Source of the DNA: CAJXVY01 sp965657575
GTDB taxonomy: Bacteria > Actinomycetota > Actinomycetes > Actinomycetales > Microbacteriaceae
NCBI GenBank assembly: GCA_965657575.1
Contig: CBFHOK010000001.1
Location: 62,001 to 126,000 of the forward strand
Direction of reading: 5' to 3'
DNA length: 64,000 nucleotides
Each line of letters opens with the position of its first letter. Position 1 is the first letter of the stretch. The translations under genes and the position numbers were made by a program. The notes beneath the pieces are model-generated. The model was not told the DNA's origin. It made no database searches and saw nothing but the letters and a program-made list of their open reading frames with translations. This document shows, one piece after another, positions 16,486-25,133 of this stretch.

Positions 16486-19026
16486 TTATTTCTCCATTCG
16501 GTTTTGACAGGCAAGTGCTCGGTCTAAGTTTGCCAGATGCTCAACCAGAATTCTTCGAAGCGCGGCTTTGGATTGAATTTCCGGTTTTTCCAAAAGCTTT
16601 GCAGTCCTCTCACGGAGGTCTCGGTTTGCAATCTCGATTGGGTAGAGGTTCAGCAGCAAGTATTCGGCAATGCTGAAGCTCTTGGTATCCCAGATCTCAA
16701 GGGCGCTTTCTAGGTATTTATCGACATATGGATGGAGAACACTTGGGTCACTAACTCGAGTGAATCCGCGCGATGCACTTTCCAAAATGGCATTTGACAT
16801 GGTGTCCTGATGCACCATCTCCTCCCACATCAAAGCTTTGTTCTTGGCAACCGGCAAGGCAGCTTTGGCCAAAGCGAAAGCCTTCTGACCGTTCGCGGTG
16901 TTGTCTTTAGACAGCTCACTCTCGAGCTCCTCTAGGGTTATTGCACCCAGGGTTGCCAGGGCGGCCATCAATTCCCAGCGCAAATCCTGGTCTATTGCAA
17001 GTCCGGCAATTGTTTTCTCTCCGCTCATAACATTTTTTAGCCATCCACCCTGCGCTGAGGTTGATAACAATGCCGCACCTTTCACCAGTTGAAACTGCAG
17101 GTCTGAACCTGATGAAACTTCTTCGCTCAGAGAAATGAATCTTTCAGCTGCTTCTGAGCTTGACTTTTCACGTTGGTTTTCGGGCAGATAAAGGGTGATT
17201 GAAGTCACCAGCTGTCTAATAAGTGTCAGCAGAGTTGTTGACTCAGTTTCGGCATAGATGTTGTTCAGCACTAGCTCAATAAATTCAGTTATTGGAATCT
17301 CTGCATCTCTGGCGCTGTCCCAAACCGAGGTCCATATAACGCTTCTTGCTAGAGGGTCTTCGAAATTACTCAGGTTTCGAATTGCGAATTCTCTGGAATC
17401 CTTATCCAGCCTCACCTTCGCATAGGCCAGATCTTCATCATTTACCAGAATCAATCCAGGATGGTCGACCCCCGAAAGTTGATTGATGGTTGTTTTCGGT
17501 TCCATTACGTCAAGTTCGAAATACTTTGTCCGTGTCACTGTGTCGGTTCCTGAATAGAGACCGATTCCCAAACGGTGTGGTCTGAGGGTCGGATAGTCCT
17601 CAGTGGCTGTTTGGTTCAGCTCAAAGCTTTTGATGGCTCCGCTTTCATCCTTTTGAATTTCGGCGGTAAGGGTGTTTACTCCGGCAGTTTCCAACCAAGC
17701 CTTAGACCACTCTGCAAGGTCCCTGCCGGAGGTTTTTTCTAACTCGACCAGCAGATCACTCAATACAGTGTTTCCAAACTGATGCTTTTTGAAGTAGTTT
17801 GCGATTCCTTCAAAAAATTGGTCTTTTCCAACGTAGGCAACGAGTTGTTTCAAGACACTTGCGCCCTTGGCATAGGTAATCCCGTCAAAGTTCACCTGGA
17901 CATCCTCTAAATCGTTAATTTCAGCAACGATTGGATGAGTTGAGGGAAGTTGGTCTTGTCTGTAGGCCCAGTTTTTCTCGAGTGAGGAAAAAGTTGTCCA
18001 GCCTCCAGTCCACTCAGTTGCTTCAACGGTTGCCAGAGTGGAGGCATATTCCGCAAAAGACTCGTTGAGCCACAAGTCATTCCACCACTTCATGGTGACC
18101 AGGTCTCCAAACCACATATGTGCAAGCTCATGCAGGATTGTCACAACCCTGCGCTCGCGAGTTGCATCGGTGACTTTAGATCTAAAGACATAGCTTTCAA
18201 CAAAGGTGACCGCTCCAGCGTTTTCCATAGCCCCTGCGTTGAACTCCGGAACAAACAACTGATCGTATTTTTCAAATGGATACGGATAGTCAAAAAGTTT
18301 CTCGTAGAACTCAAAGCCCTGTTTGGTTTTCTCAAATATGTAATCGGCATCAAGGTATTCAGCAAGAGATTTCCTGCAGAAAACCCCCAGTGGAATTTCT
18401 CTCCCGTCCGAGCTGATGAGGCTGCTTGTCTCAGACACGTAGGGGCCTGCAATGATGGCTGTTATATAGCTTGAGATTTTGGGTGTTGGTGAAAATACCC
18501 ACTTGGAGAAACCGTGCCCGAGCTCCTCTGGTTCCGGAGTAGGGGAGTTGGAGGTTACACTCCAGTGATTCGGTGCCGAGATTGTGAATTGGAAAGTCGC
18601 CTTGAGGTCGGGCTGTTCGAATACCGCAAACACCCTGCGAGAATCGGGTACTTCGAATTGGCTATACAAATAAGTTTCGCCATCAACGGGGTCAACGAAT
18701 TTGTGTAGACCTTCGCCAGAGTTTGTGTATTCGAAGCTTCCTTCAATGACTAACTCGTTTTGCTGCTGCAGGTTGGGCAAGAAAATTCGGTGGTCTTCAA
18801 AATTGGAGGTAGGAAAGGTTTCGCCATTTAGTTCAATCAGGTGAATCTTGGCAGCCGATGCGTCTATAAAGCTCTCAGAGCCTTCCTTGGCGGAAAACCT
18901 CACCTTGGTCTTACTTAGAAACGTGTCTGAATCCGAATCGAGTTTCAGTTCGATTTCATATGATTCGACTGAAATCAATTCGGCCCGTAGTTGAGCCTCC
19001 TGACGAGTTAAATTCTGTCCTGGCAA
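16486..19026 (-). CDS. pepN: Aminopeptidase N (M1 family)
   Basis: This M1 zinc aminopeptidase has 846 residues and removes N-terminal residues from peptides in the cytoplasm. The exopeptidase motif GAMENAG lies near residue 265 and the zinc motif HELAHMWFGDL with downstream glutamate (NESFAEY) near 298-325. An ERAP1-like C-terminal helical domain covers about 530-840. The start is TTG with a strong ribosome site, GGAAGGAAGACA, directly upstream. It is the first gene of the pepN-mscS-glbO operon and is divergent from the CPA2 antiporter. Confidence 0.93.
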   Translation of the reverse strand: MPGQNLTRQEAQLRAELISVESYEIELKLDSDSDTFLSKTKVRFSAKEGSESFIDASAAKIHLIELNGETFPTSNFEDHRIFLPNLQQQNELVIEGSFEYTNSGEGLHKFVDPVDGETYLYSQFEVPDSRRVFAVFEQPDLKATFQFTISAPNHWSVTSNSPTPEPEELGHGFSKWVFSPTPKISSYITAIIAGPYVSETSSLISSDGREIPLGVFCRKSLAEYLDADYIFEKTKQGFEFYEKLFDYPYPFEKYDQLFVPEFNAGAMENAGAVTFVESYVFRSKVTDATRERRVVTILHELAHMWFGDLVTMKWWNDLWLNESFAEYASTLATVEATEWTGGWTTFSSLEKNWAYRQDQLPSTHPIVAEINDLEDVQVNFDGITYAKGASVLKQLVAYVGKDQFFEGIANYFKKHQFGNTVLSDLLVELEKTSGRDLAEWSKAWLETAGVNTLTAEIQKDESGAIKSFELNQTATEDYPTLRPHRLGIGLYSGTDTVTRTKYFELDVMEPKTTINQLSGVDHPGLILVNDEDLAYAKVRLDKDSREFAIRNLSNFEDPLARSVIWTSVWDSARDAEIPITEFIELVLNNIYAETESTTLLTLIRQLVTSITLYLPENQREKSSSEAAERFISLSEEVSSGSDLQFQLVKGAALLSTSAQGGWLKNVMSGEKTIAGLAIDQDLRWELMAALATLGAITLEELESELSKDNTANGQKAFALAKAALPVAKNKALMWEEMVHQDTMSNAILESASRGFTRVSDPSVLHPYVDKYLESALEIWDTKSFSIAEYLLLNLYPIEIANRDLRERTAKLLEKPEIQSKAALRRILVEHLANLDRALACQNRMEK

Positions 19027-19102
19027 TGTCTTCCTTCCATCACCTTTAGCCTAATTTCCCATTCCTTGGCAATAGAAAGTTTCGCTACTGGGATAATGAA
19101 GT

Positions 19103-20278
19103 ATGTTTCCCTTAGCCGCTGCCGAAGCAGGAAGTGATACGCCTGCCATATTGGCCGAAATCGGAGCGATGCTGCTGGCTTTAGGGGTAATCGCTTTTTT
19201 GGCCGCCAGATTCAAGTTCTCAGTGGTCCCTGTTTATCTGATAGTGGGCCTAAGTTTGGGCGAGGGTGGACTGTTGCCTGTTTCGCTGAGCGAAGATTTT
19301 TTGAACACCGGTGCTCAAATTGGGGCAATCCTGTTGCTGTTATTGCTTGGCCTCGAATACTCCTCCTACGACCTAGCGAAAGCCTTCAAAGAGCGAAAAA
19401 GCGCCGGTCTTATTGACTTGGTCGTGAATGGCGCACCTGGACTGATTATTGGGTTATTACTGGGCTGGGGTTGGATTGGAGCGATTGCACTTGCTGGTAT
19501 TACATACGTAAGTTCCAGTGGTATTGCCGCTCAGTTGATCAAGGAAATGGGCTGGATGCGCTCTGAGGTTGCCAAAAGAGCCATCGGTGTCCTGGTTTTT
19601 GAAGACTTGGCCCTTGCTCCCTATCTACCGCTATTGACGTCGTTGGTGTTGGGAGTGAGTGCAGTTAGCGGACTGATTTCTGTTGGTGTGGCGCTGGCAA
19701 TTACCGGGTTGGTAATCCTTTTGAGCTTCAAGGGTGGAAACAAAATCATGAAGATTTTGGACCCCACCGAGCCTGGTGCTCTGCTGTTGACGGTGTTTGG
19801 AGCTGCGTTATTAGCCGCAGGCTTAGCTGATCTGATTGGCTTTAGTGGAGTGGTTGCAGCGTTTTTGATTGGGTTGTTACTTACCGGTGAGGTTGCTCAA
19901 ACAGCCAGAGCGCGTCTATCCCCAATTCGAGACATTTTCGCTGCCATTTTCTTTGTGTTTTTCGGTTTGGCCACAGACCCAAGAGACGTGCCGGCTGTTT
20001 TGCCTATTGCGGTGGTGCTATTGGTAATCGGCATAGTCGGAAAGATGTTCACCGGTTGGTGGGTTACCCGAGACCTAAGTGACCGGATGAGCTGGCGAAG
20101 GGCCGGAGCATTCTTGACTGCGCGTGGAGAGTTTTCAATGGTGATTGCTGCTTTGGCGGCACCAGTGGTTACGGCTGTGAATCTGCAGGCGCTGACTCTC
20201 ACCTACGTAATTCTCACCAGCATCGCAGCCAGTGTTTTGTTGTGGGTGACAAGGTCGAAGCTTGAGAGGAAGCCCTAA
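19103..20278 (+). CDS. CPA2-family cation:proton antiporter (KefB/RosB-like)
   Basis: This 391-residue membrane protein belongs to the monovalent cation:proton antiporter-2 family. About 12 helices are predicted. The core contains the LLLLLLGLEYSS segment, a GITYVSSSGIAAQLI discontinuous-helix region and VLVFEDLALAP, which holds the family acidic residues. No TrkA-N or TrkA-C regulatory domain follows, so it is a short, membrane-only form. Substrate (K+ or Na+) cannot be decided. GATAAT lies 5 bases before the ATG, consistent with a leaderless start. The stop overlaps the next start by one base. Confidence 0.87.
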   Translation: MFPLAAAEAGSDTPAILAEIGAMLLALGVIAFLAARFKFSVVPVYLIVGLSLGEGGLLPVSLSEDFLNTGAQIGAILLLLLLGLEYSSYDLAKAFKERKSAGLIDLVVNGAPGLIIGLLLGWGWIGAIALAGITYVSSSGIAAQLIKEMGWMRSEVAKRAIGVLVFEDLALAPYLPLLTSLVLGVSAVSGLISVGVALAITGLVILLSFKGGNKIMKILDPTEPGALLLTVFGAALLAAGLADLIGFSGVVAAFLIGLLLTGEVAQTARARLSPIRDIFAAIFFVFFGLATDPRDVPAVLPIAVVLLVIGIVGKMFTGWWVTRDLSDRMSWRRAGAFLTARGEFSMVIAALAAPVVTAVNLQALTLTYVILTSIAASVLLWVTRSKLERKP

Positions 20279-20967
20279 TGCTTCGAAGATTTATTGCTTT
20301 GGTCCCCGTCCTCGCCGCATTGATTTTTGTTTTGAGTGCAATCGCGCTTAGGGACAGATTGCCTGATCCACTGGCGATTCATTTTGGTATCAGCGGAACG
20401 GCTGATGGGTTTATGGGCTTTTGGCCTGCGGTTTTACTAAACGCATCCCTGATTCTGATTCCTGCGATGATTGCCCTACTGTTTGGCAGAGGCCTTCGAG
20501 ACAAGGGGCTAACCGGCATTTTTCTATGGCTACCGATTGGTTTTACGGCACTGTTTTTTATGATCAGCGCTTACCTCTTGATTATTCAGCTTGATTTGCA
20601 AGCTGGTGAAGTGGCATCGCTGAATGCAAACTTTTTCCTGTTGTTGTTTTTGCCCCTGATTGTTCTGCTGCCCCTGCTTTTGACAAAACCCAAGATCGAC
20701 ATCGGTGAAGATGAACTCACTATTTCCTCACTGGGAATACCTCTGGCGAGAGTTCCTTTTATAGATATTGAGCGAGTTGGAGAAGAGAAACTCAAGGCTT
20801 CTGAGTTTGGCGGTTGGGGTCTGAGAATGAATCTAGCCGGAGATGTTGCTTTTTTGCCATCCTCGGGTCCTGCGCTGGCGGTAACTAGGCGTCACGGAAA
20901 CAAAATACTGATAAGAAGCGATGAGGCTGAAAAATTGAAGTCACAGATTGAAAGGAAACTATCTTGA
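20278..20967 (+). CDS. DUF1648-type membrane protein
   Basis: This 229-residue protein has an N-terminal DUF1648-like segment (residues about 1-55, LPDPLAIHFGISGTADGF) and four predicted membrane helices (about 6-24, 48-68, 78-100 and 122-140). A soluble C-terminal domain of about 85 residues resembles the bacterial PH-like part of similar proteins. Function is unknown; related B. subtilis SdpI proteins confer immunity to a toxin, but only the DUF1648 part is comparable. It overlaps both neighbours (TAATG and TTGA), so it belongs to one operon with kefB-like, rpiB and nei. Confidence 0.75.
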   Translation: MLRRFIALVPVLAALIFVLSAIALRDRLPDPLAIHFGISGTADGFMGFWPAVLLNASLILIPAMIALLFGRGLRDKGLTGIFLWLPIGFTALFFMISAYLLIIQLDLQAGEVASLNANFFLLLFLPLIVLLPLLLTKPKIDIGEDELTISSLGIPLARVPFIDIERVGEEKLKASEFGGWGLRMNLAGDVAFLPSSGPALAVTRRHGNKILIRSDEAEKLKSQIERKLS

Positions 20968-21437
20968 AACTTCACATTGCAACAGACCACGCTGGCATGG
21001 AGCTGAGCCAGTTTCTGATTTCAGAACTACGAAACTTAGGTCACGAGGTCAATGACCACGGACCAAGTGATTATGACCCGCTGGATGACTACCCAGGTTT
21101 CTGCATTGCTGCGGCGATTGCTGTTGCTAATGACTGGGAATCGGGGGAGCAATCCTTGGGAATCGTTTTAGGTGGCAGCGGCAATGGTGAGCAGATGGCG
21201 GCCAATAAGGTCAAAGGCATCCGTGCGGCTTTGATTTGGAATGAATCAACGGCCAAGCTAGCTCGAGAGCACAACGATGCCAATGTTTGCGCTGTTGGTG
21301 CCAGACAACACAGCCAAGAGGAAGTTCTAGAGCTTATAAAACATTTCATCTCAGAACCGTTTAGTAATGATGAACGACATGTTCGAAGAATTGGCAAAAT
21401 TGCGACTTACGAAAACACCGGCGAGGTGCTCTACTAA
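20964..21437 (+). CDS. rpiB: Ribose-5-phosphate isomerase B
   Basis: RpiB interconverts ribose-5-phosphate and ribulose-5-phosphate in the pentose phosphate pathway. The 157-residue product shows HIATDHAG near the N-terminus and GGSGNGEQMAANKVKGIRAAL. The glutamate in GNGEQ sits where mycobacterial RpiB uses Glu instead of the cysteine of the E. coli enzyme. The start is TTG, overlapping the previous stop (TTGA). The rpiB-nei order matches M. tuberculosis. Confidence 0.93.
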   Translation: MKLHIATDHAGMELSQFLISELRNLGHEVNDHGPSDYDPLDDYPGFCIAAAIAVANDWESGEQSLGIVLGGSGNGEQMAANKVKGIRAALIWNESTAKLAREHNDANVCAVGARQHSQEEVLELIKHFISEPFSNDERHVRRIGKIATYENTGEVLY

Positions 21438-22235
21438 GTGCCCGAGGGTCATTCTGTTCATCGCCATGCAAAAAAGCTAAATGAGTTATTTGCTGGAAAA
21501 TCTCTAAACGTCAGCTCCCCGCAGGGAAGATTTGCTGAGGGTGCAAAGCTGCTTGAGGGCCATAGCTTGGTGAAAGCCAAAGCCCATGGCAAACAGTTAT
21601 TCGCGGAGTTTGATAATCGCCTGACACTCAGGGTTCACTTAGGGATTTATGGCAAATGGGGTTTTCGGACATTCGATGAAAACCCTCCAGAAGCAGTCGG
21701 TCAAGTTCGACTGCGGTTGATTTCAGAAAATAATATGGCAGATTTGCGGGGACCGACGGCTTGTGAGGTTTTGAACCCATCAGAGGTGAAGGCTATAACG
21801 AAAAGACTCGGCCCAGATCCTTTGCAGCTTGACCCCAAAGGCTATAAACAGCAGGAGTTTATTGACCGAGTGCAGAAATCAAAGGTGAGCATCGGTCAAC
21901 TTTTGATGAATCAGGAGATAATCGCTGGCATTGGCAATGTTTATAGAGCGGAGTTGTTGTTCCGCGCCAAACAATCGCCTTTCACTCCAGGAGAGCAAGT
22001 GAGGCTAGAAGTTTTAGAAACAATCTGGTCTGATGCGCAGAGGCTTATGAAAATTGGTGTCAAAAAAGGCATCATGCTCACCAGGGAAGACAAACTAAGA
22101 GGTCGACCGAAGGTCAGTGACCGTTATTACGTTTATAAAAGACAGGGTCTTAGCTGCAGGGAGTGCGGCGGAATGGTTTCAATTTCATTGATGCAGGCCA
22201 GAAAGCTTTATTGGTGCGAGGCCTGTCAGGGCTGA
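21438..22235 (+). CDS. nei: Fpg/Nei family DNA glycosylase (endonuclease VIII type)
   Basis: This 265-residue base-excision repair glycosylase removes oxidised bases. The N-terminus MPEGHSVHR gives the catalytic Pro2 and Glu3. The helix-two-turn-helix region GQLLMNQEIIAGIGNVYRAE is clear, and a C-terminal zinc finger (CRECGG...CEAC) closes the protein. MPEGH rather than MPELPE favours the Nei1-like actinobacterial branch over Fpg/MutM. It starts with a GTG directly after the rpiB stop. Its stop lies two bases from the 3' end of the convergent tRNA-Gly. Confidence 0.9.
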   Translation: MPEGHSVHRHAKKLNELFAGKSLNVSSPQGRFAEGAKLLEGHSLVKAKAHGKQLFAEFDNRLTLRVHLGIYGKWGFRTFDENPPEAVGQVRLRLISENNMADLRGPTACEVLNPSEVKAITKRLGPDPLQLDPKGYKQQEFIDRVQKSKVSIGQLLMNQEIIAGIGNVYRAELLFRAKQSPFTPGEQVRLEVLETIWSDAQRLMKIGVKKGIMLTREDKLRGRPKVSDRYYVYKRQGLSCRECGGMVSISLMQARKLYWCEACQG

Positions 22236-22237
22236 AT

Positions 22238-22311
22238 TGGAGCGGATGACGGGAATCGAACCCGCACAATCAGTTTGGAAGACTGAGACTCTACCATTGA
22301 GCTACATCCGC
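22238..22311 (-). tRNA. tRNA-Gly (anticodon TCC)
   Basis: The minus strand folds as a 74-base tRNA. The acceptor GCGGATG pairs with CATCCGC, the D arm has GCTCAATGGTAGAGT, the anticodon loop CTTCCAA has TCC at 34-36, and the T arm has GGGTTCGATTC. The discriminator is T and a CCA follows directly, so CCA appears to be encoded. It is divergent from tRNA-Pro and convergent with nei. Confidence 0.95.
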
Positions 22312-22379
22312 ATGACAGAACTCCATAATAGTACGCTAGACTTCTGAAGGTTGAAATCAAGTAAGATTTCTTCTGGATC

Positions 22380-22452
22380 CGGGGTGTAGCGTAGTGGCTA
22401 GCGCACCTGCTTTGGGAGCAGGGGATCGCAGGTTCGAGTCCTGTCACCCCGA
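22380..22452 (+). tRNA. tRNA-Pro (anticodon TGG)
   Basis: A 73-base tRNA. The acceptor CGGGGTG pairs with CACCCCG, the D arm carries TAGCGTAGTGGCTAGCG, the anticodon loop TTTGGGA has TGG at 34-36 and the T arm has GGTTCGAGTCC. The discriminator is A and no CCA is encoded. It lies 28 bases upstream of trigger factor; the same tRNA-before-tig arrangement occurs in other Actinobacteria. Confidence 0.95.
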
Positions 22453-22480
22453 CTGAAAATAAAACCCAATCAGGAGAATC

Positions 22481-23761
22481 TTGAAAACTACCGTTGACCG
22501 AATTAAGCCCACTCGCGCAAAAATCACCTTTGAAGTGACTCCCGAGGAATTCAAGCCAGCACTGGATAAGGCCTATGAGGAGATTGCTTCTCAGGTCAAC
22601 ATTCCTGGGTTTAGAAAAGGCAAGGTTCCTGCACCGATTTTGGATCAGCGAGTCGGCCGCGGAGCAATCATCGGTCAAGCAATCAACGACAGCTTGGACG
22701 ACTACTACCGTCAGGCATTGGAAGAGACAGGACTCTCTCCGCTAGGCCAGCCATCTGCTGATGTCAAAAAGTCTCCAGATGAGACAACCCTTGAGGGAAA
22801 CCTAGAGGTCGAGGTAGAGGTAGAAGTTCGTCCAGAAATTACCCTGAAGGACTATAAGGGTCTTGAGCTAGAGGTTGACGAGGCTAAGGTTTCTAAAAAG
22901 GACGTTGACGCTGAACTAGAGGCCTTGCAGGCTCGTTTCGGATCGCTTGTCACCGTTGAGCGTCCGGCCAAAACCGGTGACTTCACCTCAATCGACTTGA
23001 AGGCCAGCATTGATGGAGAGCTAATCGATGAAGCTGAGGGAATTAGCTATGAAATCGGATCGGGAAATCTTCTTGATGGAATCGACGAGGCACTCCTGAC
23101 TCTCACAGCTGGGGAGTCAACCACTTTCAAGTCAACCCTTGTTGGTGGAGAGCACGCTGGCAAAGAGGCAGAGGTGAACGTAACCCTGCAGAGCGTGAAA
23201 GAGCGCGAGCTTCCAAAGGCTGATGATGACTTTGCGCAGCTAGCAAGTGAATTTGACACCCTCGAGGAACTTCGCAAGGACCTGGAGGCGAAGGCCTTGG
23301 AGGGAATGGCTCAGAAGCAAAGGGTTCAGGCTAGAGAAAAAGCACTTGAAAAACTAATTGCCTCAGTTGATGTTCCCGTTAGTGAAGAGGTTATTGAGCG
23401 CGAGGTTCACAACCACCTTGAAGGTGAGGGAAGGCTTGAGGATGATAAGCACCGAGCCGAGGTCACCGAGGAGAGTGAAAAGTCTTTCAAGTCACAGATG
23501 ATTCTGGATGAGGTTGCAAAGGCTGAGGAGATTCGCCCAGAGGATCAGGAGCTAATCAACTATTTGGTTGAAAGTGCTGGTCAGTATGGGATGCAGCCAA
23601 ATGACTTTATTCAAACCATCAGTCAGAACGGTCAGATTGGTATGTTCGCCTCTGAGCTTTCCAGGCGAAAGGCGCTTGATTTCTTGGTAGACAATGCAAA
23701 AGTTGTTGACACCAAAGGAAAAGCTGTGAAGTTTGCTAAGCCTGAAGAGGCAGAGAGCTAA
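22481..23761 (+). CDS. tig: Trigger factor
   Basis: This ribosome-associated chaperone and peptidyl-prolyl isomerase has 426 residues. The ribosome-binding domain contains the signature GFRKGKVP (residues about 44-51). The FKBP-like PPIase domain spans about 160-245 and the C-terminal helical domain follows. The start is TTG at 22481, preceded by CAGGAGAATC. It comes right after tRNA-Pro and right before clpP1P2, the usual actinobacterial order, linking folding of nascent chains with proteolysis. Confidence 0.95.
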   Translation: MKTTVDRIKPTRAKITFEVTPEEFKPALDKAYEEIASQVNIPGFRKGKVPAPILDQRVGRGAIIGQAINDSLDDYYRQALEETGLSPLGQPSADVKKSPDETTLEGNLEVEVEVEVRPEITLKDYKGLELEVDEAKVSKKDVDAELEALQARFGSLVTVERPAKTGDFTSIDLKASIDGELIDEAEGISYEIGSGNLLDGIDEALLTLTAGESTTFKSTLVGGEHAGKEAEVNVTLQSVKERELPKADDDFAQLASEFDTLEELRKDLEAKALEGMAQKQRVQAREKALEKLIASVDVPVSEEVIEREVHNHLEGEGRLEDDKHRAEVTEESEKSFKSQMILDEVAKAEEIRPEDQELINYLVESAGQYGMQPNDFIQTISQNGQIGMFASELSRRKALDFLVDNAKVVDTKGKAVKFAKPEEAES

Positions 23762-23762
23762 A

Positions 23763-23776
23763 CGCCACAAGCGAAC
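23763..23776. promoter_or_regulatory. ClgR box upstream of clpP1P2
   Basis: Read on the minus strand the site is GTTCGC-TTGTG-GCG, an exact match to the GTTCGC-N5-GCG operator described for the ClgR activator in Streptomyces. It begins two bases after the tig stop and ends 13 bases before the putative clpP1 -35 box, a good position for activation. Confidence 0.7.
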
Positions 23777-23789
23777 AGGGGAGAATTCT

Positions 23790-23818
23790 TTCTCAATAGT
23801 TGGTTAGCTAAAGATAGT
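23790..23818 (+). promoter_or_regulatory. Putative clpP1P2 promoter
   Basis: TTCTCA (23790-23795), a 17-base spacer and GATAGT (23813-23818) lie between the ClgR box and the clpP1 ribosome site. The -35 box is weak, as expected for an activator-dependent promoter. Confidence 0.45.
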
Positions 23819-23839
23819 TATTTCCAGCGAGGAGAATTA

Positions 23840-24424
23840 ATGACCACCCAAATGACTCCACCGCAGTCAGTTTTTGACCGCTTGCTCAAAGACCGCATTA
23901 TTTGGCTTGGCAGCGACGTGCGTGACGATAACGCAAACGAAATCGCTGCAAAAATGCTTTTGCTAGCAGCCGAAGACAGTGAACGCGATATTTACCTGTA
24001 CATAAACTCGCCAGGCGGTTCGATCACTGCCGGCATGGCTATCTACGACACCATGCAGTACGTTCCGAATGACATCGTGACAGTGGGTATTGGTATGGCA
24101 GCCTCAATGGGACAATTCTTGCTCTCCAGTGGAACCAAGGGAAAACGTTACGCGACCCCGAACACCAGAATTTTGCTACACCAACCACTCGGTGGATTTG
24201 GTGGAACCGCCAGTGATATTCAAACCCAGGCGGAGTTGATTAACTCAATGAAGCGTCAACTGGCCACAATCACCGCTGAGCAGACCGGTAAGACCGTTGA
24301 GCAGATTATGGCTGATGGTGACCGCGACCGCTGGTTTACAGCCGAAGAAGCCTTGGAGTATGGCTTTATCGATCACATTCAGACTTTTGCAACACCTATA
24401 ACTGGAGTCGGAGGAGAAAAATGA
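23840..24424 (+). CDS. clpP1: ATP-dependent Clp protease proteolytic subunit ClpP1
   Basis: ClpP1 is a serine peptidase ring subunit that works with ClpP2 and the ClpX or ClpC unfoldases. The 194-residue product has the catalytic triad in place: Ser in GMAASMGQ, His in LLHQPLGG and Asp in ADGDRDRWFTAEEAL. The ATG follows GCGAGGAGAATTA. A ClgR box lies upstream, and the gene overlaps clpP2 by four bases, so both are made from one mRNA. Paired ClpP1P2 is standard in Actinobacteria. Confidence 0.96.
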   Translation: MTTQMTPPQSVFDRLLKDRIIWLGSDVRDDNANEIAAKMLLLAAEDSERDIYLYINSPGGSITAGMAIYDTMQYVPNDIVTVGIGMAASMGQFLLSSGTKGKRYATPNTRILLHQPLGGFGGTASDIQTQAELINSMKRQLATITAEQTGKTVEQIMADGDRDRWFTAEEALEYGFIDHIQTFATPITGVGGEK

Positions 24425-25077
24425 GCTACGTAGAAAATTCATTGGGCGAGAAGGTGGCCCTTCCTCAGTCTCGCTACATCCTTCCAGAGTTTGAAGAGCG
24501 AACAAGCTACGGCTTCAAGCGTCACAACCCTTACACCAAGCTTTTTGAAGACCGCATCGTGTTCCTAGGGGTGCAGGTGGATGACGCTAGTGCGGATGAT
24601 GTTATGGCACAGTTGCTGGTTTTGGAATCACAAGACCCAGACAGAGACATCACAATGTATATCAACTCTCCGGGCGGATCTTTTACTGCGCTGACAGCGA
24701 TTTATGACACCATGCAATACATCAAGCCAAACATCCAGACTGTGTGTTTGGGACAGGCTGCCAGTGCTGCTGCTGTGCTTCTGGCTGCGGGAGCACCAGG
24801 CAAGAGACTTGCCCTACCAAATGCCAGAGTTTTGATTCACCAGCCAGCAAGTGGCGGTGGCGGACAGGGTCAGGCCAGCGATATTGAAATTCAAGCCAAA
24901 GAAATCATGCGTATGCGCGAGTGGCTGGAAAAGACTCTTAGTGATCACACAGGCAGAAGCATTGAGCAGGTGAATAAGGATATTGACAGGGATAAGATCC
25001 TCACCGCTGAAGAAGCTTTGGAATACGGAATCATCGATCAGGTGCTATCCAGCAGGAAACCTGTTTTAGGGCGCTAA
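24421..25077 (+). CDS. clpP2: ATP-dependent Clp protease proteolytic subunit ClpP2
   Basis: This second ClpP subunit has 218 residues, with an N-terminal extension of about 30 residues before FEDRIVFLG. The catalytic Ser lies in GQAASAAAVLL, His in VLIHQPAS and Asp in KDIDRDKILTAEEAL. In mycobacteria ClpP1 and ClpP2 form a mixed tetradecamer; the same is inferred here. Translation is probably coupled to clpP1 through the ATGA overlap. clpX follows after 56 bases. Confidence 0.96.
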   Translation: MSYVENSLGEKVALPQSRYILPEFEERTSYGFKRHNPYTKLFEDRIVFLGVQVDDASADDVMAQLLVLESQDPDRDITMYINSPGGSFTALTAIYDTMQYIKPNIQTVCLGQAASAAAVLLAAGAPGKRLALPNARVLIHQPASGGGGQGQASDIEIQAKEIMRMREWLEKTLSDHTGRSIEQVNKDIDRDKILTAEEALEYGIIDQVLSSRKPVLGR

Positions 25078-25133
25078 TTCAAAACTCCGAACGCTAGAGC
25101 AATAACGTCGGTGATGGCGGATAGTGTTTAACC

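Noticed and set aside
22226..22678. Open frame of 150 codons on the minus strand
   Set aside because: It runs across tRNA-Gly, tRNA-Pro and the start of tig, so it cannot be a real gene.
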